In this document: positions 38,325 to 51,590 of the stretch, piece after piece
How positions within the stretch are numbered: the first letter of the stretch is position 1
Layout of the letters: each line of letters opens with the position of its first letter
NCBI RefSeq assembly: GCF_041296385.1
Contig: NW_027183606.1
Location: 119,426-183,425 of the forward strand
From: Aphelocoma coerulescens
Lineage: Eukaryota; Chordata; Aves; Passeriformes; Corvidae
Length of the DNA stretch: 64,000 bases
Reading direction: 5' to 3'
Program-made: the position numbers and the translations under genes
The notes under the pieces: model-generated
What the model saw: only the letters and a program-made list of their open reading frames with translations
Database searches by the model: none
Told to the model about the DNA's origin: nothing

Positions 38325-41300
38325 GCCTTTTTCGATGGTGGCTGCTGCTGGAGGTCGGCAACGGAGCTGCGAGAGTGACTAATGTGTGGCGGCACGTCCG
38401 TCTGAGAGGGAAGTTACACCGAGCCGCAGTGTGTTGTGCGCACTTTCGAGGCTGCTTGGAGAAGGTGCGCAGGCTTCTTTCTTGGACGCGTCCTTCTGGG
38501 TGCGCTCAAGCTGCACGGACTCTGCAACACTGAAGGTGTAAGACGCTGCTTCTAGGAGGCTTGTGCTGCTGGAGTGCAACGGCTGCGCGTTACTTTCTGA
38601 AGCAGCAGGGACATCCTCAGCTGAATGGGATGGTGAAGCAGCTTTTGGCTGGACTTCTGAAATTCGGAACACTGAGCACACAAGCCCGGTGCTCTGCGGC
38701 CTTCAATCTTCGCCTTCTGCGGTCTGCGCACAACTGAAGGCCAGCGACGGCGTCCAGCTTTGCCGCACTTCAGCGTGTACACTGCACGCATCCACAGCGT
38801 GCTGTGGCGCGGATTTCCCTCAGCTCGAGCTGGAAGCATTTTCTGCTTCCCGGAGTCCAAACCGTCCGTCTAGCTCTCCCTTAGAGAAATGGGGTCAGGA
38901 GAGAAGCCCTTGCCGGATGAGCTTTACGCTGGCCAAGACTTTCCGCACAGCACCACGAGCTGGCCGACGAGGAGGAGAAAGGAAGAACATCTTCCCGTCC
39001 TGGCACAGTTCTCCGTACTGGACGTCTCTCCGGATCTCTGGTCCTTGCGAGGCTGTCATGGGCGCGGTGGGACTTCGAACTGAGAAGGAACGTGCAGAGA
39101 GCACGGCCATCTGCCGGGGCGGTGCAGGTTGCAAAGGAAACTCGCATGTGCACCACACTGCAGTGTGTGCATTTGCACACGGCAGTGGGGTGCCAATACA
39201 AGCTTGCACGCGTCGGGGGCAAGCTCTGGGTAAGCTCGTTGTCGCGGCACAGTGCTCTGGGCGACACGTGGCCGAATAGCTTTCCGTTTACATTCGGACG
39301 ACAAGAGAGGCAGGATGTGGTGGGACATAGCTCTGAGAGGGAAACGGCTTAGCCCGGGCGCGTTGCGGCACAAGCAGCGCGCTGGAGCCGTTCGCTGCCG
39401 GCACAGTGCCCAGTGCGAGAAGCAGACGACTGTTCGCCTCCGGCAGAATGAAAGCGCGACGTGCTCCGAAAGGGGAAGAACGACGGCGCAGAGCACCGGG
39501 CTCGTGTGCGCAGCGTACACGCCGAGAGGGGAGCGTGGCTGCCCCTCGCCTGCCTGCCGGCTTGACCTTAGCAGTCGGCAGGAGGAAGTTCAACGGCAGC
39601 CACTTGTGCTGCTACCTCGTCCTCTTCTAGCCCTCCCTGGAAACAACTGGGCTTAGCTTGAAGCTCGGAGGGAGATGCAGACAACACAGTGGTCGATGCA
39701 GACGAGAAGGCAAGCAGAGGGTGCAGCGGCGAGTTTGCGTGACGTACGGGAGGGAGGCAAGGGGAAGGTGCAGCCCAGCAGTGGCTTTTACTTCTCGAGC
39801 CTTTTTCGATGGTGGCTGCTGCTGGAGGTCGGCAACGGAGCTGCGAGAGTGACTAATGTGTGGCGGCACGTCCGTCTGAGAGGGAAGTTACACCGAGCCG
39901 CAGTGTGTTGTGCGCACTTTCGAGGCTGCTTGGAGAAGGTGCGCAGGCTTCTTTCTTGGACGCGTCCTTCTGGGTGCGCTCAAGCTGCACGGACTCTGCA
40001 ACACTGAAGGTGTAAGACGCTGCTTCTAGGAGGCTTGTGCTGCTGGAGTGCAACGGCTGCGCGTTACTTTCTGAAGCAGCAGGGACATCCTCAGCTGAAT
40101 GGGATGGTGAAGCAGCTTTTGGCTGGACTTCTGAAATTCGGAACACTGAGCACACAAGCCCGGTGCTCTGCGGCCTTCAATCTTCGCCTTCTGCGGTCTG
40201 CGCACAACTGAAGGCCAGCGACGGCGTCCAGCTTTGCCGCACTTCAGCGTGTACACTGCACGCATCCACAGCGTGCTGTGGCGCGGATTTCCCTCAGCTC
40301 GAGCTGGAAGCATTTTCTGCTTCCCGGAGTCCAAACCGTCCGTCTAGCTCTCCCTTAGAGAAATGGGGTCAGGAGAGAAGCCCTTGCCGGATGAGCTTTA
40401 CGCTGGCCAAGACTTTCCGCACAGCACCACGAGCTGGCCGACGAGGAGGAGAAAGGAAGAACATCTTCCCGTCCTGGCACAGTTCTCCGTACTGGACGTC
40501 TCTCCGGATCTCTGGTCCTTGCGAGGCTGTCATGGGCGCGGTGGGACTTCGAACTGAGAAGGAACGTGCAGAGAGCACGGCCATCTGCCGGGGCGGTGCA
40601 GGTTGCAAAGGAAACTCGCATGTGCACCACACTGCAGTGTGTGCATTTGCACACGGCAGTGGGGTGCCAATACAAGCTTGCACGCGTCGGGGGCAAGCTC
40701 TGGGTAAGCTCGTTGTCGCGGCACAGTGCTCTGGGCGACACGTGGCCGAATAGCTTTCCGTTTACATTCGGACGACAAGAGAGGCAGGATGTGGTGGGAC
40801 ATAGCTCTGAGAGGGAAACGGCTTAGCCCGGGCGCGTTGCGGCACAAGCAGCGCGCTGGAGCCGTTCGCTGCCGGCACAGTGCCCAGTGCGAGAAGCAGA
40901 CGACTGTTCGCCTCCGGCAGAATGAAAGCGCGACGTGCTCCGAAAGGGGAAGAACGACGGCGCAGAGCACCGGGCTCGTGTGCGCAGCGTACACGCCGAG
41001 AGGGGAGCGTGGCTGCCCCTCGCCTGCCTGCCGGCTTGACCTTAGCAGTCGGCAGGAGGAAGTTCAACGGCAGCCACTTGTGCTGCTACCTCGTCCTCTT
41101 CTAGCCCTCCCTGGAAACAACTGGGCTTAGCTTGAAGCTCGGAGGGAGATGCAGACAACACAGTGGTCGATGCAGACGAGAAGGCAAGCAGAGGGTGCAG
41201 CGGCGAGTTTGCGTGACGTACGGGAGGGAGGCAAGGGGAAGGTGCAGCCCAGCAGTGGCTTTTACTTCTCGAGCCTTTTTCGATGGTGGCTGCTGCTGGA

Positions 41301-44300
41301 GGTCGGCAACGGAGCTGCGAGAGTGACTAATGTGTGGCGGCACGTCCGTCTGAGAGGGAAGTTACACCGAGCCGCAGTGTGTTGTGCGCACTTTCGAGGC
41401 TGCTTGGAGAAGGTGCGCAGGCTTCTTTCTTGGACGCGTCCTTCTGGGTGCGCTCAAGCTGCACGGACTCTGCAACACTGAAGGTGTAAGACGCTGCTTC
41501 TAGGAGGCTTGTGCTGCTGGAGTGCAACGGCTGCGCGTTACTTTCTGAAGCAGCAGGGACATCCTCAGCTGAATGGGATGGTGAAGCAGCTTTTGGCTGG
41601 ACTTCTGAAATTCGGAACACTGAGCACACAAGCCCGGTGCTCTGCGGCCTTCAATCTTCGCCTTCTGCGGTCTGCGCACAACTGAAGGCCAGCGACGGCG
41701 TCCAGCTTTGCCGCACTTCAGCGTGTACACTGCACGCATCCACAGCGTGCTGTGGCGCGGATTTCCCTCAGCTCGAGCTGGAAGCATTTTCTGCTTCCCG
41801 GAGTCCAAACCGTCCGTCTAGCTCTCCCTTAGAGAAATGGGGTCAGGAGAGAAGCCCTTGCCGGATGAGCTTTACGCTGGCCAAGACTTTCCGCACAGCA
41901 CCACGAGCTGGCCGACGAGGAGGAGAAAGGAAGAACATCTTCCCGTCCTGGCACAGTTCTCCGTACTGGACGTCTCTCCGGATCTCTGGTCCTTGCGAGG
42001 CTGTCATGGGCGCGGTGGGACTTCGAACTGAGAAGGAACGTGCAGAGAGCACGGCCATCTGCCGGGGCGGTGCAGGTTGCAAAGGAAACTCGCATGTGCA
42101 CCACACTGCAGTGTGTGCATTTGCACACGGCAGTGGGGTGCCAATACAAGCTTGCACGCGTCGGGGGCAAGCTCTGGGTAAGCTCGTTGTTGCGGCACAG
42201 TGCTCTGGGCGACACGTGGCCGAATAGCTTTCCGTTTACATTCGGACGACAAGAGAGGCAGGATGTGGTGGGACATAGCTCTGAGAGGGAAACGGCTTAG
42301 CCCGGGCGCGTTGCGGCACAAGCAGCGCGCTGGAGCCGTTCGCTGCCGGCACAGTGCCCAGTGCGAGAAGCAGACGACTGTTCGCCTCCGGCAGAATGAA
42401 AGCGCGACGTGCTCCGAAAGGGGAAGAACGACGGCGCAGAGCACCGGGCTCGTGTGCGCAGCGTACACGCCCAGAGGGGAGCGTGGCTGCCCCTCGCCTG
42501 CCTGCCGGCTTGACCTTAGCAGTCGGCAGGAGGAAGTTCAACGGCAGCCACTTGTGCTGCTACCTCGTCCTCTTCTAGCCCTCCCTGGAAACAACTGGGC
42601 TTAGCTTGAAGCTCGGAGGGAGATGCAGACAACACAGTGGTCGATGCAGACGAGAAGGCAAGCAGAGGGTGCAGCGGCGAGTTTGCGTGACGTACGGGAG
42701 GGAGGCAAGGGGAAGGTGCAGCCCAGCAGTGGCTTTTACTTCTCGAGCCTTTTTCGATGGTGGCTGCTGCTGGAGGTCGGCAACGGAGCTGCGAGAGTGA
42801 CTAATGTGTGGCGGCACGTCCGTCTGAGAGGGAAGTTACACCGAGCCGCAGTGTGTTGTGCGCACTTTCGAGGCTGCTTGGAGAAGGTGCGCAGGCTTCT
42901 TTCTTGGACGCGTCCTTCTGGGTGCGCTCAAGCTGCACGGACTCTGCAACACTGAAGGTGTAAGACGCTGCTTCTAGGAGGCTTGTGCTGCTGGAGTGCA
43001 ACGGCTGCGCGTTACTTTCTGAAGCAGCAGGGACATCCTCAGCTGAATGGGATGGTGAAGCAGCTTTTGGCTGGACTTCTGAAATTCGGAACACTGAGCA
43101 CACAAGCCCGGTGCTCTGCGGCCTTCAATCTTCGCCTTCTGCGGTCTGCGCACAACTGAAGGCCAGCGACGGCGTCCAGCTTTGCCGCACTTCAGCGTGT
43201 ACACTGCACGCATCCACAGCGTGCTGTGGCGCGGATTTCCCTCAGCTCGAGCTGGAAGCATTTTCTGCTTCCCGGAGTCCAAACCGTCCGTCTAGCTCTC
43301 CCTTAGAGAAATGGGGTCAGGAGAGAAGCCCTTGCCGGATGAGCTTTACGCTGGCCAAGACTTTCCGCACAGCACCACGAGCTGGCCGACGAGGAGGAGA
43401 AAGGAAGAACATCTTCCCGTCCTGGCACAGTTCTCCGTACTGGACGTCTCTCCGGATCTCTGGTCCTTGCGAGGCTGTCATGGGCGCGGTGGGACTTCGA
43501 ACTGAGAAGGAACGTGCAGAGAGCACGGCCATCTGCCGGGGCGGTGCAGGTTGCAAAGGAAACTCGCATGTGCACCACACTGCAGTGTGTGCATTTGCAC
43601 ACGGCAGTGGGGTGCCAATACAAGCTTGCACGCGTCGGGGGCAAGCTCTGGGTAAGCTCGTTGTCGCGGCACAGTGCTCTGGGCGACACGTGGCCGAATA
43701 GCTTTCCGTTTACATTCGGACGACAAGAGAGGCAGGATGTGGTGGGACATAGCTCTGAGAGGGAAACGGCTTAGCCCGGGCGCGTTGCGGCACAAGCAGC
43801 GCGCTGGAGCCGTTCGCTGCCGGCACAGTGCCCAGTGCGAGAAGCAGACGACTGTTCGCCTCCGGCAGAATGAAAGCGCGACGTGCTCCGAAAGGGGAAG
43901 AACGACGGCGCAGAGCACCGGGCTCGTGTGCGCAGCGTACACGCCGAGAGGGGAGCGTGGCTGCCCCTCGCCTGCCTGCCGGCTTGACCTTAGCAGTCGG
44001 CAGGAGGAAGTTCAACGGCAGCCACTTGTGCTGCTACCTCGTCCTCTTCTAGCCCTCCCTGGAAACAACTGGGCTTAGCTTGAAGCTCGGAGGGAGATGC
44101 AGACAACACAGTGGTCGATGCAGACGAGAAGGCAAGCAGAGGGTGCAGCGGCGAGTTTGCGTGACGTACGGGAGGGAGGCAAGGGGAAGGTGCAGCCCAG
44201 CAGTGGCTTTTACTTCTCGAGCCTTTTTCGATGGTGGCTGCTGCTGGAGGTCGGCAACGGAGCTGCGAGAGTGACTAATGTGTGGCGGCACGTCCGTCTG

Positions 44301-47300
44301 AGAGGGAAGTTACACCGAGCCGCAGTGTGTTGTGCGCACTTTCGAGGCTGCTTGGAGAAGGTGCGCAGGCTTCTTTCTTGGACGCGTCCTTCTGGGTGCG
44401 CTCAAGCTGCACGGACTCTGCAACACTGAAGGTGTAAGACGCTGCTTCTAGGAGGCTTGTGCTGCTGGAGTGCAACGGCTGCGCGTTACTTTCTGAAGCA
44501 GCAGGGACATCCTCAGCTGAATGGGATGGTGAAGCAGCTTTTGGCTGGACTTCTGAAATTCGGAACACTGAGCACACAAGCCCGGTGCTCTGCGGCCTTC
44601 AATCTTCGCCTTCTGCGGTCTGCGCACAACTGAAGGCCAGCGACGGCGTCCAGCTTTGCCGCACTTCAGCGTGTACACTGCACGCATCCACAGCGTGCTG
44701 TGGCGCGGATTTCCCTCAGCTCGAGCTGGAAGCATTTTCTGCTTCCCGGAGTCCAAACCGTCCGTCTAGCTCTCCCTTAGAGAAATGGGGTCAGGAGAGA
44801 AGCCCTTGCCGGATGAGCTTTACGCTGGCCAAGACTTTCCGCACAGCACCACGAGCTGGCCGACGAGGAGGAGAAAGGAAGAACATCTTCCCGTCCTGGC
44901 ACAGTTCTCCGTACTGGACGTCTCTCCGGATCTCTGGTCCTTGCGAGGCTGTCATGGGCGCGGTGGGACTTCGAACTGAGAAGGAACGTGCAGAGAGCAC
45001 GGCCATCTGCCGGGGCGGTGCAGGTTGCAAAGGAAACTCGCATGTGCACCACACTGCAGTGTGTGCATTTGCACACGGCAGTGGGGTGCCAATACAAGCT
45101 TGCACGCGTCGGGGGCAAGCTCTGGGTAAGCTCGTTGTCGCGGCACAGTGCTCTGGGCGACACGTGGCCGAATAGCTTTCCGTTTACATTCGGACGACAA
45201 GAGAGGCAGGATGTGGTGGGACATAGCTCTGAGAGGGAAACGGCTTAGCCCGGGCGCGTTGCGGCACAAGCAGCGCGCTGGAGCCGTTCGCTGCCGGCAC
45301 AGTGCCCAGTGCGAGAAGCAGACGACTGTTCGCCTCCGGCAGAATGAAAGCGCGACGTGCTCCGAAAGGGGAAGAACGACGGCGCAGAGCACCGGGCTCG
45401 TGTGCGCAGCGTACACGCCGAGAGGGGAGCGTGGCTGCCCCTCGCCTGCCTGCCGGCTTGACCTTAGCAGTCGGCAGGAGGAAGTTCAACGGCAGCCACT
45501 TGTGCTGCTACCTCGTCCTCTTCTAGCCCTCCCTGGAAACAACTGGGCTTAGCTTGAAGCTCGGAGGGAGATGCAGACAACACAGTGGTCGATGCAGACG
45601 AGAAGGCAAGCAGAGGGTGCAGCGGCGAGTTTGCGTGACGTACGGGAGGGAGGCAAGGGGAAGGTGCAGCCCAGCAGTGGCTTTTACTTCTCGAGCCTTT
45701 TTCGATGGTGGCTGCTGCTGGAGGTCGGCAACGGAGCTGCGAGAGTGACTAATGTGTGGCGGCACGTCCGTCTGAGAGGGAAGTTACACCGAGCCGCAGT
45801 GTGTTGTGCGCACTTTCGAGGCTGCTTGGAGAAGGTGCGCAGGCTTCTTTCTTGGACGCGTCCTTCTGGGTGCGCTCAAGCTGCACGGACTCTGCAACAC
45901 TGAAGGTGTAAGACGCTGCTTCTAGGAGGCTTGTGCTGCTGGAGTGCAACGGCTGCGCGTTACTTTCTGAAGCAGCAGGGACATCCTCAGCTGAATGGGA
46001 TGGTGAAGCAGCTTTTGGCTGGACTTCTGAAATTCGGAACACTGAGCACACAAGCCCGGTGCTCTGCGGCCTTCAATCTTCGCCTTCTGCGGTCTGCGCA
46101 CAACTGAAGGCCAGCGACGGCGTCCAGCTTTGCCGCACTTCAGCGTGTACACTGCACGCATCCACAGCGTGCTGTGGCGCGGATTTCCCTCAGCTCGAGC
46201 TGGAAGCATTTTCTGCTTCCCGGAGTCCAAACCGTCCGTCTAGCTCTCCCTTAGAGAAATGGGGTCAGGAGAGAAGCCCTTGCCGGATGAGCTTTACGCT
46301 GGCCAAGACTTTCCGCACAGCACCACGAGCTGGCCGACGAGGAGGAGAAAGGAAGAACATCTTCCCGTCCTGGCACAGTTCTCCGTACTGGACGTCTCTC
46401 CGGATCTCTGGTCCTTGCGAGGCTGTCATGGGCGCGGTGGGACTTCGAACTGAGAAGGAACGTGCAGAGAGCACGGCCATCTGCCGGGGCGGTGCAGGTT
46501 GCAAAGGAAACTCGCATGTGCACCACACTGCAGTGTGTGCATTTGCACACGGCAGTGGGGTGCCAATACAAGCTTGCACGCGTCGGGGGCAAGCTCTGGG
46601 TAAGCTCGTTGTCGCGGCACAGTGCTCTGGGCGACACGTGGCCGAATAGCTTTCCGTTTACATTCGGACGACAAGAGAGGCAGGATGTGGTGGGACATAG
46701 CTCTGAGAGGGAAACGGCTTAGCCCGGGCGCGTTGCGGCACAAGCAGCGCGCTGGAGCCGTTCGCTGCCGGCACAGTGCCCAGTGCGAGAAGCAGACGAC
46801 TGTTCGCCTCCGGCAGAATGAAAGCGCGACGTGCTCCGAAAGGGGAAGAACGACGGCGCAGAGCACCGGGCTCGTGTGCGCAGCGTACACGCCGAGAGGG
46901 GAGCGTGGCTGCCCCTCGCCTGCCTGCCGGCTTGACCTTAGCAGTCGGCAGGAGGAAGTTCAACGGCAGCCACTTGTGCTGCTACCTCGTCCTCTTCTAG
47001 CCCTCCCTGGAAACAACTGGGCTTAGCTTGAAGCTCGGAGGGAGATGCAGACAACACAGTGGTCGATGCAGACGAGAAGGCAAGCAGAGGGTGCAGCGGC
47101 GAGTTTGCGTGACGTACGGGAGGGAGGCAAGGGGAAGGTGCAGCCCAGCAGTGGCTTTTACTTCTCGAGCCTTTTTCGATGGTGGCTGCTGCTGGAGGTC
47201 GGCAACGGAGCTGCGAGAGTGACTAATGTGTGGCGGCACGTCCGTCTGAGAGGGAAGTTACACCGAGCCGCAGTGTGTTGTGCGCACTTTCGAGGCTGCT

Positions 47301-50300
47301 TGGAGAAGGTGCGCAGGCTTCTTTCTTGGACGCGTCCTTCTGGGTGCGCTCAAGCTGCACGGACTCTGCAACACTGAAGGTGTAAGACGCTGCTTCTAGG
47401 AGGCTTGTGCTGCTGGAGTGCAACGGCTGCGCGTTACTTTCTGAAGCAGCAGGGACATCCTCAGCTGAATGGGATGGTGAAGCAGCTTTTGGCTGGACTT
47501 CTGAAATTCGGAACACTGAGCACACAAGCCCGGTGCTCTGCGGCCTTCAATCTTCGCCTTCTGCGGTCTGCGCACAACTGAAGGCCAGCGACGGCGTCCA
47601 GCTTTGCCGCACTTCAGCGTGTACACTGCACGCATCCACAGCGTGCTGTGGCGCGGATTTCCCTCAGCTCGAGCTGGAAGCATTTTCTGCTTCCCGGAGT
47701 CCAAACCGTCCGTCTAGCTCTCCCTTAGAGAAATGGGGTCAGGAGAGAAGCCCTTGCCGGATGAGCTTTACGCTGGCCAAGACTTTCCGCACAGCACCAC
47801 GAGCTGGCCGACGAGGAGGAGAAAGGAAGAACATCTTCCCGTCCTGGCACAGTTCTCCGTACTGGACGTCTCTCCGGATCTCTGGTCCTTGCGAGGCTGT
47901 CATGGGCGCGGTGGGACTTCGAACTGAGAAGGAACGTGCAGAGGGCACGGCCATCTGCCGGGGCGGTGCAGGTTGCAAAGGAAACTCGCATGTGCACCAC
48001 ACTGCAGTGTGTGCATTTGCACACGGCAGTGGGGTGCCAATACAAGCTTGCACGCGTCGGGGGCAAGCTCTGGGTAAGCTCGTTGTCGCGGCACAGTGCT
48101 CTGGGCGACACGTGGCCGAATAGCTTTCCGTTTACATTCGGACGACAAGAGAGGCAGGATGTGGTGGGACATAGCTCTGAGAGGGAAACGGCTTAGCCCG
48201 GGCGCGTTGCGGCACAAGCAGCGCGCTGGAGCCGTTCGCTGCCGGCACAGTGCCCAGTGCGAGAAGCAGACGACTGTTCGCCTCCGGCAGAATGAAAGCG
48301 CGACGTGCTCCGAAAGGGGAAGAACGACGGCGCAGAGCACCGGGCTCGTGTGCGCAGCGTACACGCCGAGAGGGGAGCGTGGCTGCCCCTCGCCTGCCTG
48401 CCGGCTTGACCTTAGCAGTCGGCAGGAGGAAGTTCAACGGCAGCCACTTGTGCTGCTACCTCGTCCTCTTCTAGCCCTCCCTGGAAACAACTGGGCTTAG
48501 CTTGAAGCTCGGAGGGAGATGCAGACAACACAGTGGTCGATGCAGACGAGAAGGCAAGCAGAGGGTGCAGCGGCGAGTTTGCGTGACGTACGGGAGGGAG
48601 GCAAGGGGAAGGTGCAGCCCAGCAGTGGCTTTTACTTCTCGAGCCTTTTTCGATGGTGGCTGCTGCTGGAGGTCGGCAACGGAGCTGCGAGAGTGACTAA
48701 TGTGTGGCGGCACGTCCGTCTGAGAGGGAAGTTACACCGAGCCGCAGTGTGTTGTGCGCACTTTCGAGGCTGCTTGGAGAAGGTGCGCAGGCTTCTTTCT
48801 TGGACGCGTCCTTCTGGGTGCGCTCAAGCTGCACGGACTCTGCAACACTGAAGGTGTAAGACGCTGCTTCTAGGAGGCTTGTGCTGCTGGAGTGCAACGG
48901 CTGCGCGTTACTTTCTGAAGCAGCAGGGACATCCTCAGCTGAATGGGATGGTGAAGCAGCTTTTGGCTGGACTTCTGAAATTCGGAACACTGAGCACACA
49001 AGCCCGGTGCTCTGCGGCCTTCAATCTTCGCCTTCTGCGGTCTGCGCACAACTGAAGGCCAGCGACGGCGTCCAGCTTTGCCGCACTTCAGCGTGTACAC
49101 TGCACGCATCCACAGCGTGCTGTGGCGCGGATTTCCCTCAGCTCGAGCTGGAAGCATTTTCTGCTTCCCGGAGTCCAAACCGTCCGTCTAGCTCTCCCTT
49201 AGAGAAATGGGGTCAGGAGAGAAGCCCTTGCCGGATGAGCTTTACGCTGGCCAAGACTTTCCGCACAGCACCACGAGCTGGCCGACGAGGAGGAGAAAGG
49301 AAGAACATCTTCCCGTCCTGGCACAGTTCTCCGTACTGGACGTCTCTCCGGATCTCTGGTCCTTGCGAGGCTGTCATGGGCGCGGTGGGACTTCGAACTG
49401 AGAAGGAACGTGCAGAGAGCACGGCCATCTGCCGGGGCGGTGCAGGTTGCAAAGGAAACTCGCATGTGCACCACACTGCAGTGTGTGCATTTGCACACGG
49501 CAGTGGGGTGCCAATACAAGCTTGCACGCGTCGGGGGCAAGCTCTGGGTAAGCTCGTTGTCGCGGCACAGTGCTCTGGGCGACACGTGGCCGAATAGCTT
49601 TCCGTTTACATTCGGACGACAAGAGAGGCAGGATGTGGTGGGACATAGCTCTGAGAGGGAAACGGCTTAGCCCGGGCGCGTTGCGGCACAAGCAGCGCGC
49701 TGGAGCCGTTCGCTGCCGGCACAGTGCCCAGTGCGAGAAGCAGACGACTGTTCGCCTCCGGCAGAATGAAAGCGCGACGTGCTCCGAAAGGGGAAGAACG
49801 ACGGCGCAGAGCACCGGGCTCGTGTGCGCAGCGTACACGCCGAGAGGGGAGCGTGGCTGCCCCTCGCCTGCCTGCCGGCTTGACCTTAGCAGTCGGCAGG
49901 AGGAAGTTCAACGGCAGCCACTTGTGCTGCTACCTCGTCCTCTTCTAGCCCTCCCTGGAAACAACTGGGCTTAGCTTGAAGCTCGGAGGGAGATGCAGAC
50001 AACACAGTGGTCGATGCAGACGAGAAGGCAAGCAGAGGGTGCAGCGGCGAGTTTGCGTGACGTACGGGAGGGAGGCAAGGGGAAGGTGCAGCCCAGCAGT
50101 GGCTTTTACTTCTCGAGCCTTTTTCGATGGTGGCTGCTGCTGGAGGTCGGCAACGGAGCTGCGAGAGTGACTAATGTGTGGCGGCACGTCCGTCTGAGAG
50201 GGAAGTTACACCGAGCCGCAGTGTGTTGTGCGCACTTTCGAGGCTGCTTGGAGAAGGTGCGCAGGCTTCTTTCTTGGACGCGTCCTTCTGGGTGCGCTCA

Positions 50301-51590
50301 AGCTGCACGGACTCTGCAACACTGAAGGTGTAAGACGCTGCTTCTAGGAGGCTTGTGCTGCTGGAGTGCAACGGCTGCGCGTTACTTTCTGAAGCAGCAG
50401 GGACATCCTCAGCTGAATGGGATGGTGAAGCAGCTTTTGGCTGGACTTCTGAAATTCGGAACACTGAGCACACAAGCCCGGTGCTCTGCGGCCTTCAATC
50501 TTCGCCTTCTGCGGTCTGCGCACAACTGAAGGCCAGCGACGGCGTCCAGCTTTGCCGCACTTCAGCGTGTACACTGCACGCATCCACAGCGTGCTGTGGC
50601 GCGGATTTCCCTCAGCTCGAGCTGGAAGCATTTTCTGCTTCCCGGAGTCCAAACCGTCCGTCTAGCTCTCCCTTAGAGAAATGGGGTCAGGAGAGAAGCC
50701 CTTGCCGGATGAGCTTTACGCTGGCCAAGACTTTCCGCACAGCACCACGAGCTGGCCGACGAGGAGGAGAAAGGAAGAACATCTTCCCGTCCTGGCACAG
50801 TTCTCCGTACTGGACGTCTCTCCGGATCTCTGGTCCTTGCGAGGCTGTCATGGGCGCGGTGGGACTTCGAACTGAGAAGGAACGTGCAGAGAGCACGGCC
50901 ATCTGCCGGGGCGGTGCAGGTTGCAAAGGAAACTCGCATGTGCACCACACTGCAGTGTGTGCATTTGCACACGGCAGTGGGGTGCCAATACAAGCTTGCA
51001 CGCGTCGGGGGCAAGCTCTGGGTAAGCTCGTTGTCGCGGCACAGTGCTCTGGGCGACACGTGGCCGAATAGCTTTCCGTTTACATTCGGACGACAAGAGA
51101 GGCAGGATGTGGTGGGACATAGCTCTGAGAGGGAAACGGCTTAGCCCGGGCGCGTTGCGGCACAAGCAGCGCGCTGGAGCCGTTCGCTGCCGGCACAGTG
51201 CCCAGTGCGAGAAGCAGACGACTGTTCGCCTCCGGCAGAATGAAAGCGCGACGTGCTCCGAAAGGGGAAGAACGACGGCGCAGAGCACCGGGCTCGTGTG
51301 CGCAGCGTACACGCCGAGAGGGGAGCGTGGCTGCCCCTCGCCTGCCTGCCGGCTTGACCTTAGCAGTCGGCAGGAGGAAGTTCAACGGCAGCCACTTGTG
51401 CTGCTACCTCGTCCTCTTCTAGCCCTCCCTGGAAACAACTGGGCTTAGCTTGAAGCTCGGAGGGAGATGCAGACAACACAGTGGTCGATGCAGACGAGAA
51501 GGCAAGCAGAGGGTGCAGCGGCGAGTTTGCGTGACGTACGGGAGGGAGGCAAGGGGAAGGTGCAGCCCAGCAGTGGCTTTTACTTCTCGA
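38325..51590 (+). repeat. Copies 27-35, longest G1393 block
   Basis: Nine consecutive units carry G1393. Seven are exact majority sequence. Copy 29 has a private C-to-T at unit position 919 (base 42191) and also carries C1200 (base 42472), making it the only unit that combines C1200 with G1393. Copy 33 has a private A-to-G at unit position 776 (base 47944). Confidence 0.9.
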